39,937 bases of DNA from an uncultured Pseudomonadota bacterium (GCA_900315145.1 OMYE01000047.1:1-39937); one strand, 5' to 3'. Shown: positions 7,682 through 16,673, counted from the first letter of the stretch. Translations and numbers: made by a program. The notes: generated from the sequence alone by a model not told the origin.

Positions 7682-10423
7682 CTATTTTTTATTATTTCTT
7701 TCTATGATTTCATTAACCATTTTCTTCAGATTGTAGCAGGTCTTCATATATGCATCATTTATTTTCCGGTGCAGATGATGACTGTGTGAACGCATCTGTC
7801 GTCTTATGGTATTATTTTTATCATTTCCACCAAAAATTCTGGCGGCATTCATGGCGTAACTGATGAAGTTTCTATTGGATCTGAAAGAGTACACTCTGTG
7901 CAACCTTTTTACATTTGGCAAAAAAGCTCTTCTATATTTTACTTTTCCCGTTATTTTATCTATATCAGTAAGCACAAATCTGCTGACAAGATTATTTATC
8001 ATCGCCTCAAACCAGTAATCATTACTGATAGACTGATACTTGTCAGCACAGCGCCGGTTCATTCTCTCTCTAGCCTGATCCTGATATTTTTCAGGTAAAG
8101 AATCACCGGTGAAGGCGATACCATCTTTATCGTAGTATTTAACACACTCTATTTTCACTTTGTGGAGTTTATTCCTGAAAAGATAACCCGTGCTTCGCTC
8201 TTTTATTATTCTTCCTTTGATTCTTCTGCATGTACGTAAATAACTGGCTGTTACAGCTTTATCCATATTTCTGTAAAAACCGGCAATGCTTCCCTCTCTG
8301 ATCCGGACTTCTGAACCATTAAAGTAAAATCCAAGGTACTGCATAGGCAGCTTTTTAATATCAGGTGAACTGAAATCGTAAACCTGGCTCTTTGAGTACG
8401 GATTATAAAAATCCTGAATAAACGGATGCAACTTAAGCTTAAGACCTCTTTTTCTGATCTCTCCGGCAATAAATTCATAAACCTTCATAATGTCATCATG
8501 AGCTATATCTCCGACAAGCATTATATCGTCACAGTAGCGTCTGTAGAGATATCCTTTTTCTCTGGCATATGCACTGACAGCCTTATCAAAAGGTATCATG
8601 TATATATTAGACAGGATGGCGGAAATACTAAGTCCTTGTGGTATACCGCATGGAGCATCTTTATAAGCCAACCCAGGATTTTTATGAAAACTGTTGTGAG
8701 CAGCGTACTTTGGGTTCTGACTATACCATTTTCTGAATTTTCTGAAATCTCCGATACTAGTAAAATATTTTCTTAGTATCAGCCTCTCCTGGGTCGTACA
8801 AGGCTGATTATTATTGATATTTTCGGAACCAGCACCTGCTTTTACTGTGGCATTTTTTTCTGCATTGTCTGTTTTCCTGCCTTCCGCACTATCCATATAC
8901 CTGACATATTCTTCTATTTCACTACGTTCAACATAGCAGTACCGTGTCAGAGCCTTATAGATGTTGTAATGATCCGCCGGCAGTTCGTCAACACCGAGAA
9001 CTTTTTTCCATTCCTTCTTCAGGTTTTGATGATCAATACAATCAAAGAATGAAGACATATCAAATGCCAGTGCCACGCATTTATTATTATGATTTTTAAC
9101 ATACTGCACCACATCATAAACCGCCGGTATGGTTCTAAAAGAGCATTTAACACCATTGATTTCTGCAATAGGGGTATTACGATAGGCCAATACACATTCG
9201 GAAAAACCTAAATCCCTGGTATATTTCTCATAAAATTCCCCTAACATCCTGCTGTAGTGAGCAAAAACCAGAGTGTCTCTGTTAGAACACATTCTTATAG
9301 GTCTCTTTTTCACCGGACCGTTTTTCTTAAACTTAGCAATACCATCCCTGCATAATTCCTGCACCTGAGGATTGGCTGTCTCTTGCAGAGTTTTTTCATA
9401 GAAACGGAATTCTTCAATTTTTCGCTTCTGTCGGGATACTATTTCATTGGAAATCAAGGGAAGAAAGGAATGACAGGCTATTTTTTCAGGATCATTCAGC
9501 CAGTCTCTGACAGCTTTAATGTCGTCCTCTGTTTCCAGTTTTACCGGCATATCGAAATGAAAACATTTCTTTTCCTTCATAAAATATGATTTTATTGAAG
9601 GGATTTCCTTTTTAATGAATCTTAACAGTTCCCTCTTCCGGACAGTCTCAAGCTTGGATTTTTTCACCCTGCGCTCAGAGTTTCCGGAATTCACTTCATC
9701 CTTAACCAAAGAAATATCTGAAGCCTTATCACTAGATTCAGTGGAGCCTTCTTCGTCAGCACTGCCGGTGATTTTTCTGGATAAATCATCAGGTGTTTGA
9801 TTTTTTAGCCGGTATCGACCTTCTTTGGCTGTTTTTTTGAGGTAATCACTTACACATATATCTATATCCAGAATTCTTTTTAGACTATTATTTCTATCAG
9901 ATTTAATTGTATCAGCATCTGAGAAAATAGTCTCATCGAAACATTTAAGCAAACTCTTCTCTTCTTTATTCTTTATATTAACAAGCGGGTTATATTTTTC
10001 TTTCACCCCTTCATGCATTTCTTCATCCCCGAATAATTTATCAATCTGTATTTTCAGGGATAGCTCTTGTCCAAAAAAATCGTCCTGAGAAAACTTTGTA
10101 GTATCGTCAATAGCAAACAGCAATTCATCCCAGTCTTCTTCTGTAGAGGATTGATATTTATTTAAAAGATTACAAGGCTGTTTGTTGATTACTTTACTCT
10201 CCGCACTTTCATTTAAATCGGGCTGACTTTCATGCATGGTATACTGTCTAAGCTGCTTAATATGTTTACGCAGAGTCTTGATCCTGACTTTTAACCTTCT
10301 CTTAAGTTTTTTCTTGAACTTTGCTTTTAATTTGGATTTTATTTTTGATTTAAGAGTTGCTTTAGACTTATTTTTCTCTTTCTTTTTTCTTTCTAAAGAA
10401 TGATGATTGCCGTTTTTTGCCAT
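7682..10423 (-). CDS. Reverse transcriptase of the defence-associated (DRT2/UG-like) type with a long basic N-terminal extension
   Basis: RNA-templated DNA polymerase, 913 residues. Residues 1-60 are mostly Lys and Arg. Residues about 62-250 are an acidic, Ser-rich, low-complexity linker, and the RT core starts near 285. Core landmarks are KKRPIRMCSNRDTLVFAHYS (373-392), ECVLAYRN (409-416), motif A VALAFDMSSFFDCIDH (450-465), motif B GIPQGLSISAILSNI (593-607), the catalytic YCDD (630-633) with its two Asp, and MQYLGFYFNG (694-703). A basic tail with His-rich RSHSHHLHRK follows. No group II maturase, endonuclease, Cas1 or retron VTG signature was seen. From memory, the overall pattern and YCDD fit the Abi-like 'unknown group' RTs, especially DRT2, which uses an upstream non-coding RNA. 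Such RTs are usually about half this length, so the 270-residue extension is unusual. ATG 10423 is preferred over an in-frame TTG at 10462 because GGGGGCGG precedes it. Confidence 0.85.
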   Translation of the reverse strand: MAKNGNHHSLERKKKEKNKSKATLKSKIKSKLKAKFKKKLKRRLKVRIKTLRKHIKQLRQYTMHESQPDLNESAESKVINKQPCNLLNKYQSSTEEDWDELLFAIDDTTKFSQDDFFGQELSLKIQIDKLFGDEEMHEGVKEKYNPLVNIKNKEEKSLLKCFDETIFSDADTIKSDRNNSLKRILDIDICVSDYLKKTAKEGRYRLKNQTPDDLSRKITGSADEEGSTESSDKASDISLVKDEVNSGNSERRVKKSKLETVRKRELLRFIKKEIPSIKSYFMKEKKCFHFDMPVKLETEDDIKAVRDWLNDPEKIACHSFLPLISNEIVSRQKRKIEEFRFYEKTLQETANPQVQELCRDGIAKFKKNGPVKKRPIRMCSNRDTLVFAHYSRMLGEFYEKYTRDLGFSECVLAYRNTPIAEINGVKCSFRTIPAVYDVVQYVKNHNNKCVALAFDMSSFFDCIDHQNLKKEWKKVLGVDELPADHYNIYKALTRYCYVERSEIEEYVRYMDSAEGRKTDNAEKNATVKAGAGSENINNNQPCTTQERLILRKYFTSIGDFRKFRKWYSQNPKYAAHNSFHKNPGLAYKDAPCGIPQGLSISAILSNIYMIPFDKAVSAYAREKGYLYRRYCDDIMLVGDIAHDDIMKVYEFIAGEIRKRGLKLKLHPFIQDFYNPYSKSQVYDFSSPDIKKLPMQYLGFYFNGSEVRIREGSIAGFYRNMDKAVTASYLRTCRRIKGRIIKERSTGYLFRNKLHKVKIECVKYYDKDGIAFTGDSLPEKYQDQARERMNRRCADKYQSISNDYWFEAMINNLVSRFVLTDIDKITGKVKYRRAFLPNVKRLHRVYSFRSNRNFISYAMNAARIFGGNDKNNTIRRQMRSHSHHLHRKINDAYMKTCYNLKKMVNEIIERNNKK

Positions 10424-10651
10424 ACCGCCCCCGTTTAAAAGCCGTAACTGGATAACTGCCAATCTGAGATTTTTAATGAAATCTCTGCATTTCAGAATCG
10501 CGTTGTTTTTTTATTTTGCAGAAAAACAATTTTAATCGATATCAGATAGAAAAAACATGCTTTTGGTCGTAGTTTCTACGCTCTAAGACGGAAAGCTGAT
10601 ATAAACCAGTCTGAAGCTATTGACAGACTTATGGCGGGGAAATTGAACAAC
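10424..10651 (-). ncRNA. Candidate structured leader RNA upstream of the reverse transcriptase
   Basis: About 230 bases lie between the prc terminator and the RT start. Read on the minus strand they contain an AGTCTG/CAGACT stem with 10-base loop (10609-10629), a compact CGTAG-AAA-CTACG hairpin (10568-10580), T-rich stretches, and GAGATTT/AAATCTC with 6-base loop (10466-10485) just before the ribosome site. DRT2 systems are known to carry their template RNA directly upstream of the RT gene, so position and structure fit. RNA identity, ends and template function are inference. No continuous stop-free frame was evident by eye. Confidence 0.35.
10598..10626 (-). promoter_or_regulatory. Possible promoter for the RT locus
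   Basis: On the minus strand CTGTCA (4/6 of the -35 consensus), a 17-base spacer and TATATC (4/6 of the -10) are correctly placed after the prc terminator. A transcript starting here would have a leader of about 165 nt before the RT start codon. Confidence 0.3.
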
Positions 10652-10705
10652 AAAAAAAAATGACGATCAAAGCAATTCTTAGCAACCATTACTTTAACCG
10701 TCATT
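10652..10705 (-). terminator. prc terminator
   Basis: On the minus strand AATGACG pairs with CGTCATT around an interrupted inner stem (AAAG/CTTT), followed by a run of T. It separates prc from the RT locus downstream, so the RT probably needs its own promoter. Confidence 0.75.
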
Positions 10706-10762
10706 TATTCTTAACTTGTAAACCGTCTGCGAAAAAAAGTACTCCGAAACGGTTATTATTTT

Positions 10763-12829
10763 TTATTTTTTCTGTAAATCAGCTAAATCCAGAGCTATCC
10801 GGGCACTTTCATCAAGGTAGGCATCAAAAGGCTCATACTTGTTTGGCAGATCCTTAAGATTGCTGATTTCCGGCTTGCCGGTTTCCTTAAGGTTTCTGTT
10901 GATTACAGCCAGACTTTCGGCATCATCAGCCTTCTTCTGAGCACGACGCTTTTCCAGATTCAGAGAAATACTGTTCTTATTGTATTCATCCCAGAACTTG
11001 GCTTCTGCTCTTTCCACGTCCTTAAAGAATTCATTACCCTTGATACGATCATCATGCTTGGCAGTCAGCTTTTTGATATCACTGCTGAGATCGGTGGCCT
11101 TATATGATACGGAACCAATCATATCCCATTCCAGTGCATTAGGCTCATTCTTTTCACCTACCAGATCATAGCTGATCTGCTTAGGGAACATAATATCAGG
11201 CTGAACACCTTTTATCTGAGTGCTGCCGCCGTTGATGCGGTAGAACTTGGCAATAGTATAGTGGATACTGCCGAGAGGATCGCTGTTATAATCAAAAATT
11301 CTATCCAGCGGACGGCTCTGCTGTACTGTTCCCTTACCGAAAGTAGTGTCACCTACGATAACGGCCCTGCCGAGATCCTGTAATGCAGCAGCCATAATTT
11401 CTGAAGCAGATGCACTCAATCTGTTTGTAAGAACAACCAGAGGACCATCATAAGCAGTACCAGGAATGGTATCCCCCTTGACGGCAACATTACCTACACC
11501 GTCTCTAACCTGAACAAAAGCATCATTGTCAATAAAGAGACCGGTTGACAGAAGTGCTTCATTAAGGGCACCGCCGCCGTTATAACGCAAATCAAGAACT
11601 ATAGCCTCAACATTCTGTTTTCTGAGATTGAGAAGTTCTTTTTCAATATCCTTCCATAAATTAATATAGAAGCTCTTAACAGTCAGAACCCCTACCTTGC
11701 GTCCGTTTATTTCCTTAATTGTACCCTTGGCGGCACTTTCTTCAAGGCGGATGCGGTCACGAATCAGATCCACGGTGAATGTTGTTACATTACCGTTGTT
11801 GTCTCTCTGAATCTCCAAAGTAACCTTTGAGCCCTTCTTTCCCTTAACCATTGGCACAACATCTTCAAGACGCATACCCACAACATCAACCATCTGATTG
11901 TTCTTGCCGGACTCATGCTGTTTGATACCGACAATATAATCGTTAGGCTTTAATTTTTTGCTGAGTTCTGCAGGTGAGCCCGGAACCAGAGAAACGATTT
12001 TTACATAATCGTCATCCTTGGTAAGCATTGCTCCGATACCTTCCATAGCGAGACTCATCTCATCCATAAACTTGATACTGTCATCCGGAGAAAGATAAGA
12101 GGTATGCGGATCTATGGCATGGGCAAAAGCATTCTCAAAAGCACTGAATGCATCTTCATTCTTTGATTCGGTAATCAGTCTCAGCTGGCTGGTATAACGC
12201 TTCTTCAGGAATTCCTTGGCTTTTTCCTCTGTCTTGTCGTTAAGCATCAGCTTGATTATGTCATTAGTAACCAGCTTCTGCCATAAATCTTCAAGCTCAG
12301 CTCTGTTCTTAGGATATGGAACCTTACTGCGATCATTGTACATAGACTCGTTTGAATCCAGTTTAACCGGCTTTTCCAATACCTTAAGATAGAATGAAAG
12401 ACGTTCAAACTTTCTTCTCAGAACCTTTTCATATAAAGCATAAGGATACTCAAGACGGCAGAAATTCATTGCTGCTGATACGTCCTGGGTATGAGAATAA
12501 ATTTCGTTTATTTCATCTTCTGTAAATAAAGAATGGAAACGATCATTTTCATACAAATAAGAATCAAGAACCTTTTTGGCAAAATCTTTATTCAACTCAA
12601 TTTCTTTGTAATGAGATCTGGTAAAGAAACTGGAAACACGTCTGCAGGAAAGATTGTGTACCTGCTGAGCCTTAAGGTCTGGCAGATCTGAAATCTTAGG
12701 TACGGGCAGCTTGGCTCTTTCTGCACCAAAAACCTGACCGCCAACGAGAGCGGCACCGATAATAACAGGCAATAACAGTTTCTTTATATTGAGCTTTGTA
12801 TTCATATTGTCCCGATTTTTATTTTTCAT
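10763..12829 (-). CDS. prc: Carboxy-terminal processing protease (tail-specific protease, S41A)
   Basis: Periplasmic Ser-Lys protease that cleaves proteins by their C-terminal tails and helps regulate murein hydrolases and penicillin-binding protein processing. At 688 residues it is close to E. coli Prc. There is a signal peptide (about 12-36, LLLPVIIGAALVGGQVFGA), an N-terminal helical region, a PDZ domain (about 255-345, GIGAMLTKDDDYVKIVSL), and the S41 core. The catalytic pair is inferred as Ser474 in RLSASASE and Lys499 in TFGKGTVQQ, 25 apart as in E. coli. A C-terminal DUF3340-like region follows. ATG 12829 has AAGG 9 bases upstream; ATG 12805 is an alternative. proQ lies upstream on the same strand, as in enterobacteria, but with about 770 bases between, so they are probably not one transcript. 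Confidence 0.96.
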   Translation of the reverse strand: MKNKNRDNMNTKLNIKKLLLPVIIGAALVGGQVFGAERAKLPVPKISDLPDLKAQQVHNLSCRRVSSFFTRSHYKEIELNKDFAKKVLDSYLYENDRFHSLFTEDEINEIYSHTQDVSAAMNFCRLEYPYALYEKVLRRKFERLSFYLKVLEKPVKLDSNESMYNDRSKVPYPKNRAELEDLWQKLVTNDIIKLMLNDKTEEKAKEFLKKRYTSQLRLITESKNEDAFSAFENAFAHAIDPHTSYLSPDDSIKFMDEMSLAMEGIGAMLTKDDDYVKIVSLVPGSPAELSKKLKPNDYIVGIKQHESGKNNQMVDVVGMRLEDVVPMVKGKKGSKVTLEIQRDNNGNVTTFTVDLIRDRIRLEESAAKGTIKEINGRKVGVLTVKSFYINLWKDIEKELLNLRKQNVEAIVLDLRYNGGGALNEALLSTGLFIDNDAFVQVRDGVGNVAVKGDTIPGTAYDGPLVVLTNRLSASASEIMAAALQDLGRAVIVGDTTFGKGTVQQSRPLDRIFDYNSDPLGSIHYTIAKFYRINGGSTQIKGVQPDIMFPKQISYDLVGEKNEPNALEWDMIGSVSYKATDLSSDIKKLTAKHDDRIKGNEFFKDVERAEAKFWDEYNKNSISLNLEKRRAQKKADDAESLAVINRNLKETGKPEISNLKDLPNKYEPFDAYLDESARIALDLADLQKK

Positions 12830-13540
12830 AATTTATAACCTTGTATTCTTCTTTTTACTTAGAAGATAACATTTCCATTTTTATACATTATAGTCATGTA
12901 GCCTGATTTTTCTGCTACAGAAAACATACAGTGATCTAAGTGATCTATCTGTTATATCCAATCAATTCCATTCACATCTAGATACCGAATTTTCAGTATA
13001 TCTATAATCGTCCAGGAACCCAAACCTTTTATTTTCTCTCTTTAAAGCATTTGAATGCCACCAAGCCTGTTCCGTTAAAAGATGATTATGTCATTATACG
13101 CCTATAATCACTTAGTCATAAGTTAAAAACTAACTGTATTTTCAGTGATCAGACATCTCTCACAGTATAACGTTCAAATCATTGATTTCTAACACTTCAG
13201 TATCGGTTTATCCATCATTTTCATTAAAAAATCATGTCTAAAATAATATCTACCGGCTCATTTCATGCCGTATTTTTATATTCAGGGGATCCGTCAGGTG
13301 AAAAAACAATCGCTTTAAATAGAAAACAGTTCTGATATTCAGTAATAGCAACACATTGAGATTTGTTACATCTTCCGCTTGTCACATATCCTAAATTATA
13401 ATATAAACCTTAAACTGTCAACCGGCAGAAGATATTTTCCATAATTACCAACCTTTCTGCCGCAACTCAACAGCATATTACACCAGTCAGACACCAGAAC
13501 GGCAGTGCCGGAAATGAACCGTTACCGGTTAAACAGGATC
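12830..13540. other. Gap between proQ and prc, no gene seen
   Basis: About 710 bases of AT-rich DNA without a supported open frame or RNA. It must contain the prc promoter. The proQ terminator bounds it on the right. Short inverted repeats such as ACCGG/CCGGT near 13520-13530 are too weak to call. Confidence 0.4.
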
Positions 13541-13574
13541 AAAAAACCGCGAAGATAGCTTTTTCTTCGCGGTT
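13541..13574 (-). terminator. proQ terminator
   Basis: A perfect 11-bp stem on the minus strand, AACCGCGAAGA with TCTTCGCGGTT, has an 8-base loop and ends in a T run. It is a strong intrinsic terminator about 25 bases beyond the proQ stop. Confidence 0.9.
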
Positions 13575-13598
13575 AGATTTACGGTTACGTTTTATTCT

Positions 13599-14390
13599 TT
13601 ACTTACCTACGCAATCGGCATTGACAGAGATAGTCATACCTGTTGCCAGCTCCACACCAACCTTATCCTTGAGAAGTTCGGTTACTGTAGCTTCAACAGC
13701 ATTTGAACCGCCGCAGAGAACATGAACCTTTGAACCAACAGATAAAGTACTGATATCAACACGTTCGAAGCTTGAGCTCTCAATTGAATTAACCTTTGGA
13801 GCTTCACTGCCTCTTGAGAATGTACGGCTTCTCTTTTCTACAACTTTAACAAATGAACGGCCTTTACCGCCATTCTTTGCATTGCCTTCACCGTCCCTTC
13901 TGTTCTGTCTATAAATTTTCTTTTCGCCGTTCTTGTTGTCAAACTTCTTCTGATCAGCACCGTCACGGTTAAATCTTCTTCTGATTAACTTCTTTTCACC
14001 AGCTTTCTGTTCAGCATTCTGAGCAGCAAGTTCTCTTTCCTTCTTTCTGGCAGCAATTTTTTCTTCTGCAGCTTTACGTAAATCCTGAGCATATGCAATC
14101 TGTTCTGCAGTAATTACTTCAATTTCATTACCGTCCAGATCCACGCGCTTGGCACCTTCAACAAAAGAATTAAGATAGGTAATATTTGAAGTGTAGTATC
14201 TTAAAGCCTGACGTACACGTGTTCTTGACAGACCTGGATTTTCTTCATTGCAGACTCTTTCAGCCAGATCTGCAAAAATACCAATCTTTAAAGGTTTGCA
14301 ACTATCTTTTGCAAAAAAGCAATTCGGGAACTTTTCTATTAAAAAAGAAATAACGTCACCCGGGGTTGAAAATTTATTCTCGTTTTCCAT
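13599..14390 (-). CDS. proQ: RNA chaperone ProQ
   Basis: ProQ/FinO-family RNA-binding protein that binds structured small RNAs and mRNA 3' ends in the cytosol. The 263 residues contain an N-terminal ProQ/FinO domain (about 8-120, with DVISFLIEKFPNCF, LKIGIFADLAERV and VRQALRYYTSNITYL), a basic Lys/Arg/Gln linker (about 120-205) and a C-terminal Tudor-like domain (about 213-263, LSVGSKVHVLCGGSNAVEAT). E. coli ProQ is about 230 residues, so the linker here is longer. AGGTGG precedes the ATG. It is located upstream of prc on the same strand, a conserved neighbourhood, and ends at its own strong terminator. Confidence 0.95.
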   Translation of the reverse strand: MENENKFSTPGDVISFLIEKFPNCFFAKDSCKPLKIGIFADLAERVCNEENPGLSRTRVRQALRYYTSNITYLNSFVEGAKRVDLDGNEIEVITAEQIAYAQDLRKAAEEKIAARKKERELAAQNAEQKAGEKKLIRRRFNRDGADQKKFDNKNGEKKIYRQNRRDGEGNAKNGGKGRSFVKVVEKRSRTFSRGSEAPKVNSIESSSFERVDISTLSVGSKVHVLCGGSNAVEATVTELLKDKVGVELATGMTISVNADCVGK

Positions 14391-14656
14391 ATATTAATCC
14401 ACCTGTCAAAGTTCGTCAGCGTTTAGTGAGCCGGGCATTCCGGCAGAAAACATGACAAAAAAAATTCTCATTCTGCATAAAATTCAACTTCAGGCAGAGG
14501 ACTCATCACACGATGCATTACCGGATGATAAATCGCAGAAGGATTTTTATAACTCAGACAGTCTGTTTTTATCCTAAAAATAAGCTAATTAAATGAATAA
14601 CGGTTTAAAAAAACGGCATTCGTTCTGATATTTTATTGTTAACTTGTATACCATAG

Positions 14657-14703
14657 AAAAAAAAGCAAAGCTGTAATTTTCAATAAACTACAGCAGTTTT
14701 TTT
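14657..14703. terminator. Bidirectional terminator-like hairpin in a divergent gap
   Basis: GCTGTA (14670-14675) pairs with TACAGC (14689-14694) around a 13-base loop. Seven T follow on the plus strand and eight T on the minus strand. Confidence 0.4.
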
Positions 14704-15146
14704 CCATGTCTCATAACAAATGATAAAACCGAAATTCTTATTGATAAAAGTAAATGCGTAACCGCAAAAATGCAGGTGAGATTATAACACATAATAGACC
14801 GCAAAAATCAATAGCTCCATGCTATAAAACAGCATGGTTTTGCCTAATACAGCTGTATTTTTCTGATTTATATCACAACTGCCCGGTAATCTTAGTCATA
14901 ACTAACTCAATAAATAGATGTTTATTTACTTTCACGTTTATTATCCTGTATTAAGCGCTTTTCGGGTTTGACAGTTTTCCTGCCTGTTTCTGCTATACTT
15001 TTCATTACTATTTAAAGTATTTTCTGTTTATTATCTGCTTATTTTTTTCTTCAACTGTAATAATCCGGTCCGGCATTCAATCAACTGTACATGATGTATG
15101 TTTTCAGTTTTTTAAAGGATAATCTTTTTCACCATAAATAAACGTA

Positions 15147-15175
15147 ATGATAAATAACTCCTCCTCATGTATAAT
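15147..15175 (+). promoter_or_regulatory. Promoter of the 15318 gene
   Basis: ATGATA (4/6 match to TTGACA), a 17-base spacer and a perfect TATAAT. This gives a leader of about 135 bases before the ATG at 15318. Confidence 0.45.
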
Positions 15176-15317
15176 ACCTGCGAAAAACAAAGAACTCCTG
15201 CATCAAACGAATACAAATACTGAGATAGATAACAGATAGATATTATAGAAGACACAAAAAATATAGATAATCGAACATTCCCCTGTTTCCAGTAAAAACA
15301 AATAAAGAGAGCACGCC

Positions 15318-16037
15318 ATGACAGATAATATGGACAATTTTAAGGAACTGGCAGAAATAGTAATGGGCTGCCATGATGACGATTGTAATGACGGTGTTAA
15401 CGGTTCCTATAAACCACAGAGAAAGATTGAATTTTTAAAAGCAAGACTGGCTATGATCGTTGATCATGATCTTTATCAGCATGTAGGAATGGACGGAGTT
15501 CTCAGTCTGGCTACAAAACTTAACCAGCACAGTATCATGCTTTTCAGTACAGACAGTGACTTCATCAGAGATTTTACAGCTACAGCGGAAAAACTGGAAG
15601 GTCTTGCTACCTTATATGCTCCTGCAGATGACAGTCTGACAACCTTCAAGCCTATCTGTTCTCCTAAAGCTGCCAAAATCCCCAAAAATAAAGTCATGAC
15701 CCGTGATACCGATATACTGGCAAGCTTTGCAGACGAGGATCTTCTTTATACCCTGTGCGATGTTCAGGTGAAAAATGAGCTCAGTCTGATACCGCTTCCG
15801 GTAACCGATATGCTTATACTTAAAAGTATCACTACTGTCCAGCCATACGATCTCCCCCTGGCAAGACATTATCTAAAGCAGTATTCCGATGCCAAAAAAG
15901 CTCTCTCACAGGAGGATTTTGCGCTTATAAGGGAAATCAAGGAAAAGGGACTTCCTACATCAAGCGACAGTTATAACAATGAAGTACGCGCTTTCCTGAA
16001 AATAGAAAAGAAACTGTATTTGCAATACATGAACTAA
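15318..16037 (+). CDS. Hypothetical protein, 239 residues, unrecognised
   Basis: I do not recognise this protein. It has no signal peptide or membrane segment and reads as a soluble, largely helical, acidic protein. It contains a Cys/Asp cluster near the N-terminus (MGCHDDDCND, about 16-25) that could bind metal, KIEFLKARLAMIVDHDLYQ in the first quarter, a middle part with KNKVMTRDTDILASFADED, and a charged helical C-terminus (EVRAFLKIEKKLYLQYMN). The ATG follows a weak AAAGAGAG. It is monocistronic, with a promoter upstream and a terminator downstream, next to the orphan CRISPR region but with no evident functional link. Confidence 0.7.
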   Translation: MTDNMDNFKELAEIVMGCHDDDCNDGVNGSYKPQRKIEFLKARLAMIVDHDLYQHVGMDGVLSLATKLNQHSIMLFSTDSDFIRDFTATAEKLEGLATLYAPADDSLTTFKPICSPKAAKIPKNKVMTRDTDILASFADEDLLYTLCDVQVKNELSLIPLPVTDMLILKSITTVQPYDLPLARHYLKQYSDAKKALSQEDFALIREIKEKGLPTSSDSYNNEVRAFLKIEKKLYLQYMN

Positions 16038-16139
16038 CTGTTATGTTTTTACTGGAGTTCATTCAGCGAAATCACCTCAGTACAAACATAGCTATACAGT
16101 AAAGTTCTATACTTGTCCGGCATCTAAAAGACGAAACCC

Positions 16140-16172
16140 AAAAGGAGCAATAAAAAAACAGCTCCTTTTTTG
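16140..16172 (+). terminator. Terminator of the 15318 gene
   Basis: AAAGGAGC and GCTCCTTT form an 8-bp stem around a 12-base A-rich loop, followed by TTTG. Confidence 0.8.
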
Positions 16173-16237
16173 TTATTGGGATCATATATACATGGTTATT
16201 TGAATCAATTATGCTTATAAAAAACCAATCAATACCA

Positions 16238-16453
16238 TTAATTCAACAGGTCTTTAACATCAAAAGACGCAGTCAGTTCTCCATTTTCATCTTTACTCAG
16301 TCTTACATCACCAATTGGTTCAATATCAAGTTCCGGAGAGTCAGCATTCAGCTTACCGTACTCAATATACCAATCACCGCACCACATAATGAAGTACGCA
16401 TCAGGATATTTTTCCCAAACCTCTCTAATTGTTTTAACAGCTTTATCAGGCAT
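16238..16453 (-). CDS. Small acidic protein, 71 residues, unrecognised
   Basis: A real small gene: AAGGAGAT lies 6 bases before the ATG. The protein begins MPDKAVKTIREVWEKYPDAY, has a Trp/Tyr-rich centre (FIMWCGDWYIEYGKL) and an acidic C-terminal half (SPELDIEPIGDVRLSKDENG), with no membrane segment. It resembles a small alpha-beta domain of the immunity-protein or SMI-like size class, but no family can be named. It lies between the 15318 gene's terminator and the decayed end of the CRISPR array. No toxin partner is visible beside it. Confidence 0.75.
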   Translation of the reverse strand: MPDKAVKTIREVWEKYPDAYFIMWCGDWYIEYGKLNADSPELDIEPIGDVRLSKDENGELTASFDVKDLLN

Positions 16454-16673
16454 TTAATATCTCCTTAATTGACAATTTATTCAGTTTGGCCAACTGAACT
16501 ACCTATTACTTCCCGCTACATTTCATCGAAGAGGGGAAACCACATTTCATTTTACTTATTATTATTTATTGTACTAAAAAGAATTCCATTAAGTTCATCT
16601 GCCAATAAACGGCATCAGCGAACTTTCAGGAGCATGGAAAGACACCATCTGCATCTTTTTTATAATGGTGCCT

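Larger units (their letters stand above)
14391..15317. other. Divergent gap between proQ and the 15318 gene, with hairpins suggesting a small RNA
   Basis: No supported protein gene; the frame at 14754-14954 lacks a ribosome site. Two terminator-like hairpins stand in the middle. One is GCTGTA/TACAGC at 14670-14694 with A-run and T-run flanks. The other is CCATGCT/AGCATGG at 14817-14837 followed by TTTTG. Because the flanking genes diverge, neither hairpin is needed for them, so an unannotated small transcript is plausible. A promoter for the right-hand gene lies at 15147-15175. Confidence 0.4.

Noticed and set aside
7682-10423. RT as part of a group II intron, retron or RT-Cas1 system
   Set aside because: There is no domain V-like RNA downstream, no maturase or endonuclease domain, no fused or adjacent Cas1, and no retron-type msr/msd inverted repeat was evident by eye. 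The nearest CRISPR array is 6 kb away and has no cas genes.
10462-10463. Start of the RT at TTG 10462
   Set aside because: The 13 extra residues have no supporting ribosome site, whereas ATG 10423 follows GGGGGCGG.
10660-10857. Plus-strand frame overlapping the prc end as a candidate product of the RT leader
   Set aside because: It reads through the prc terminator and the antisense of prc and has no ribosome site.
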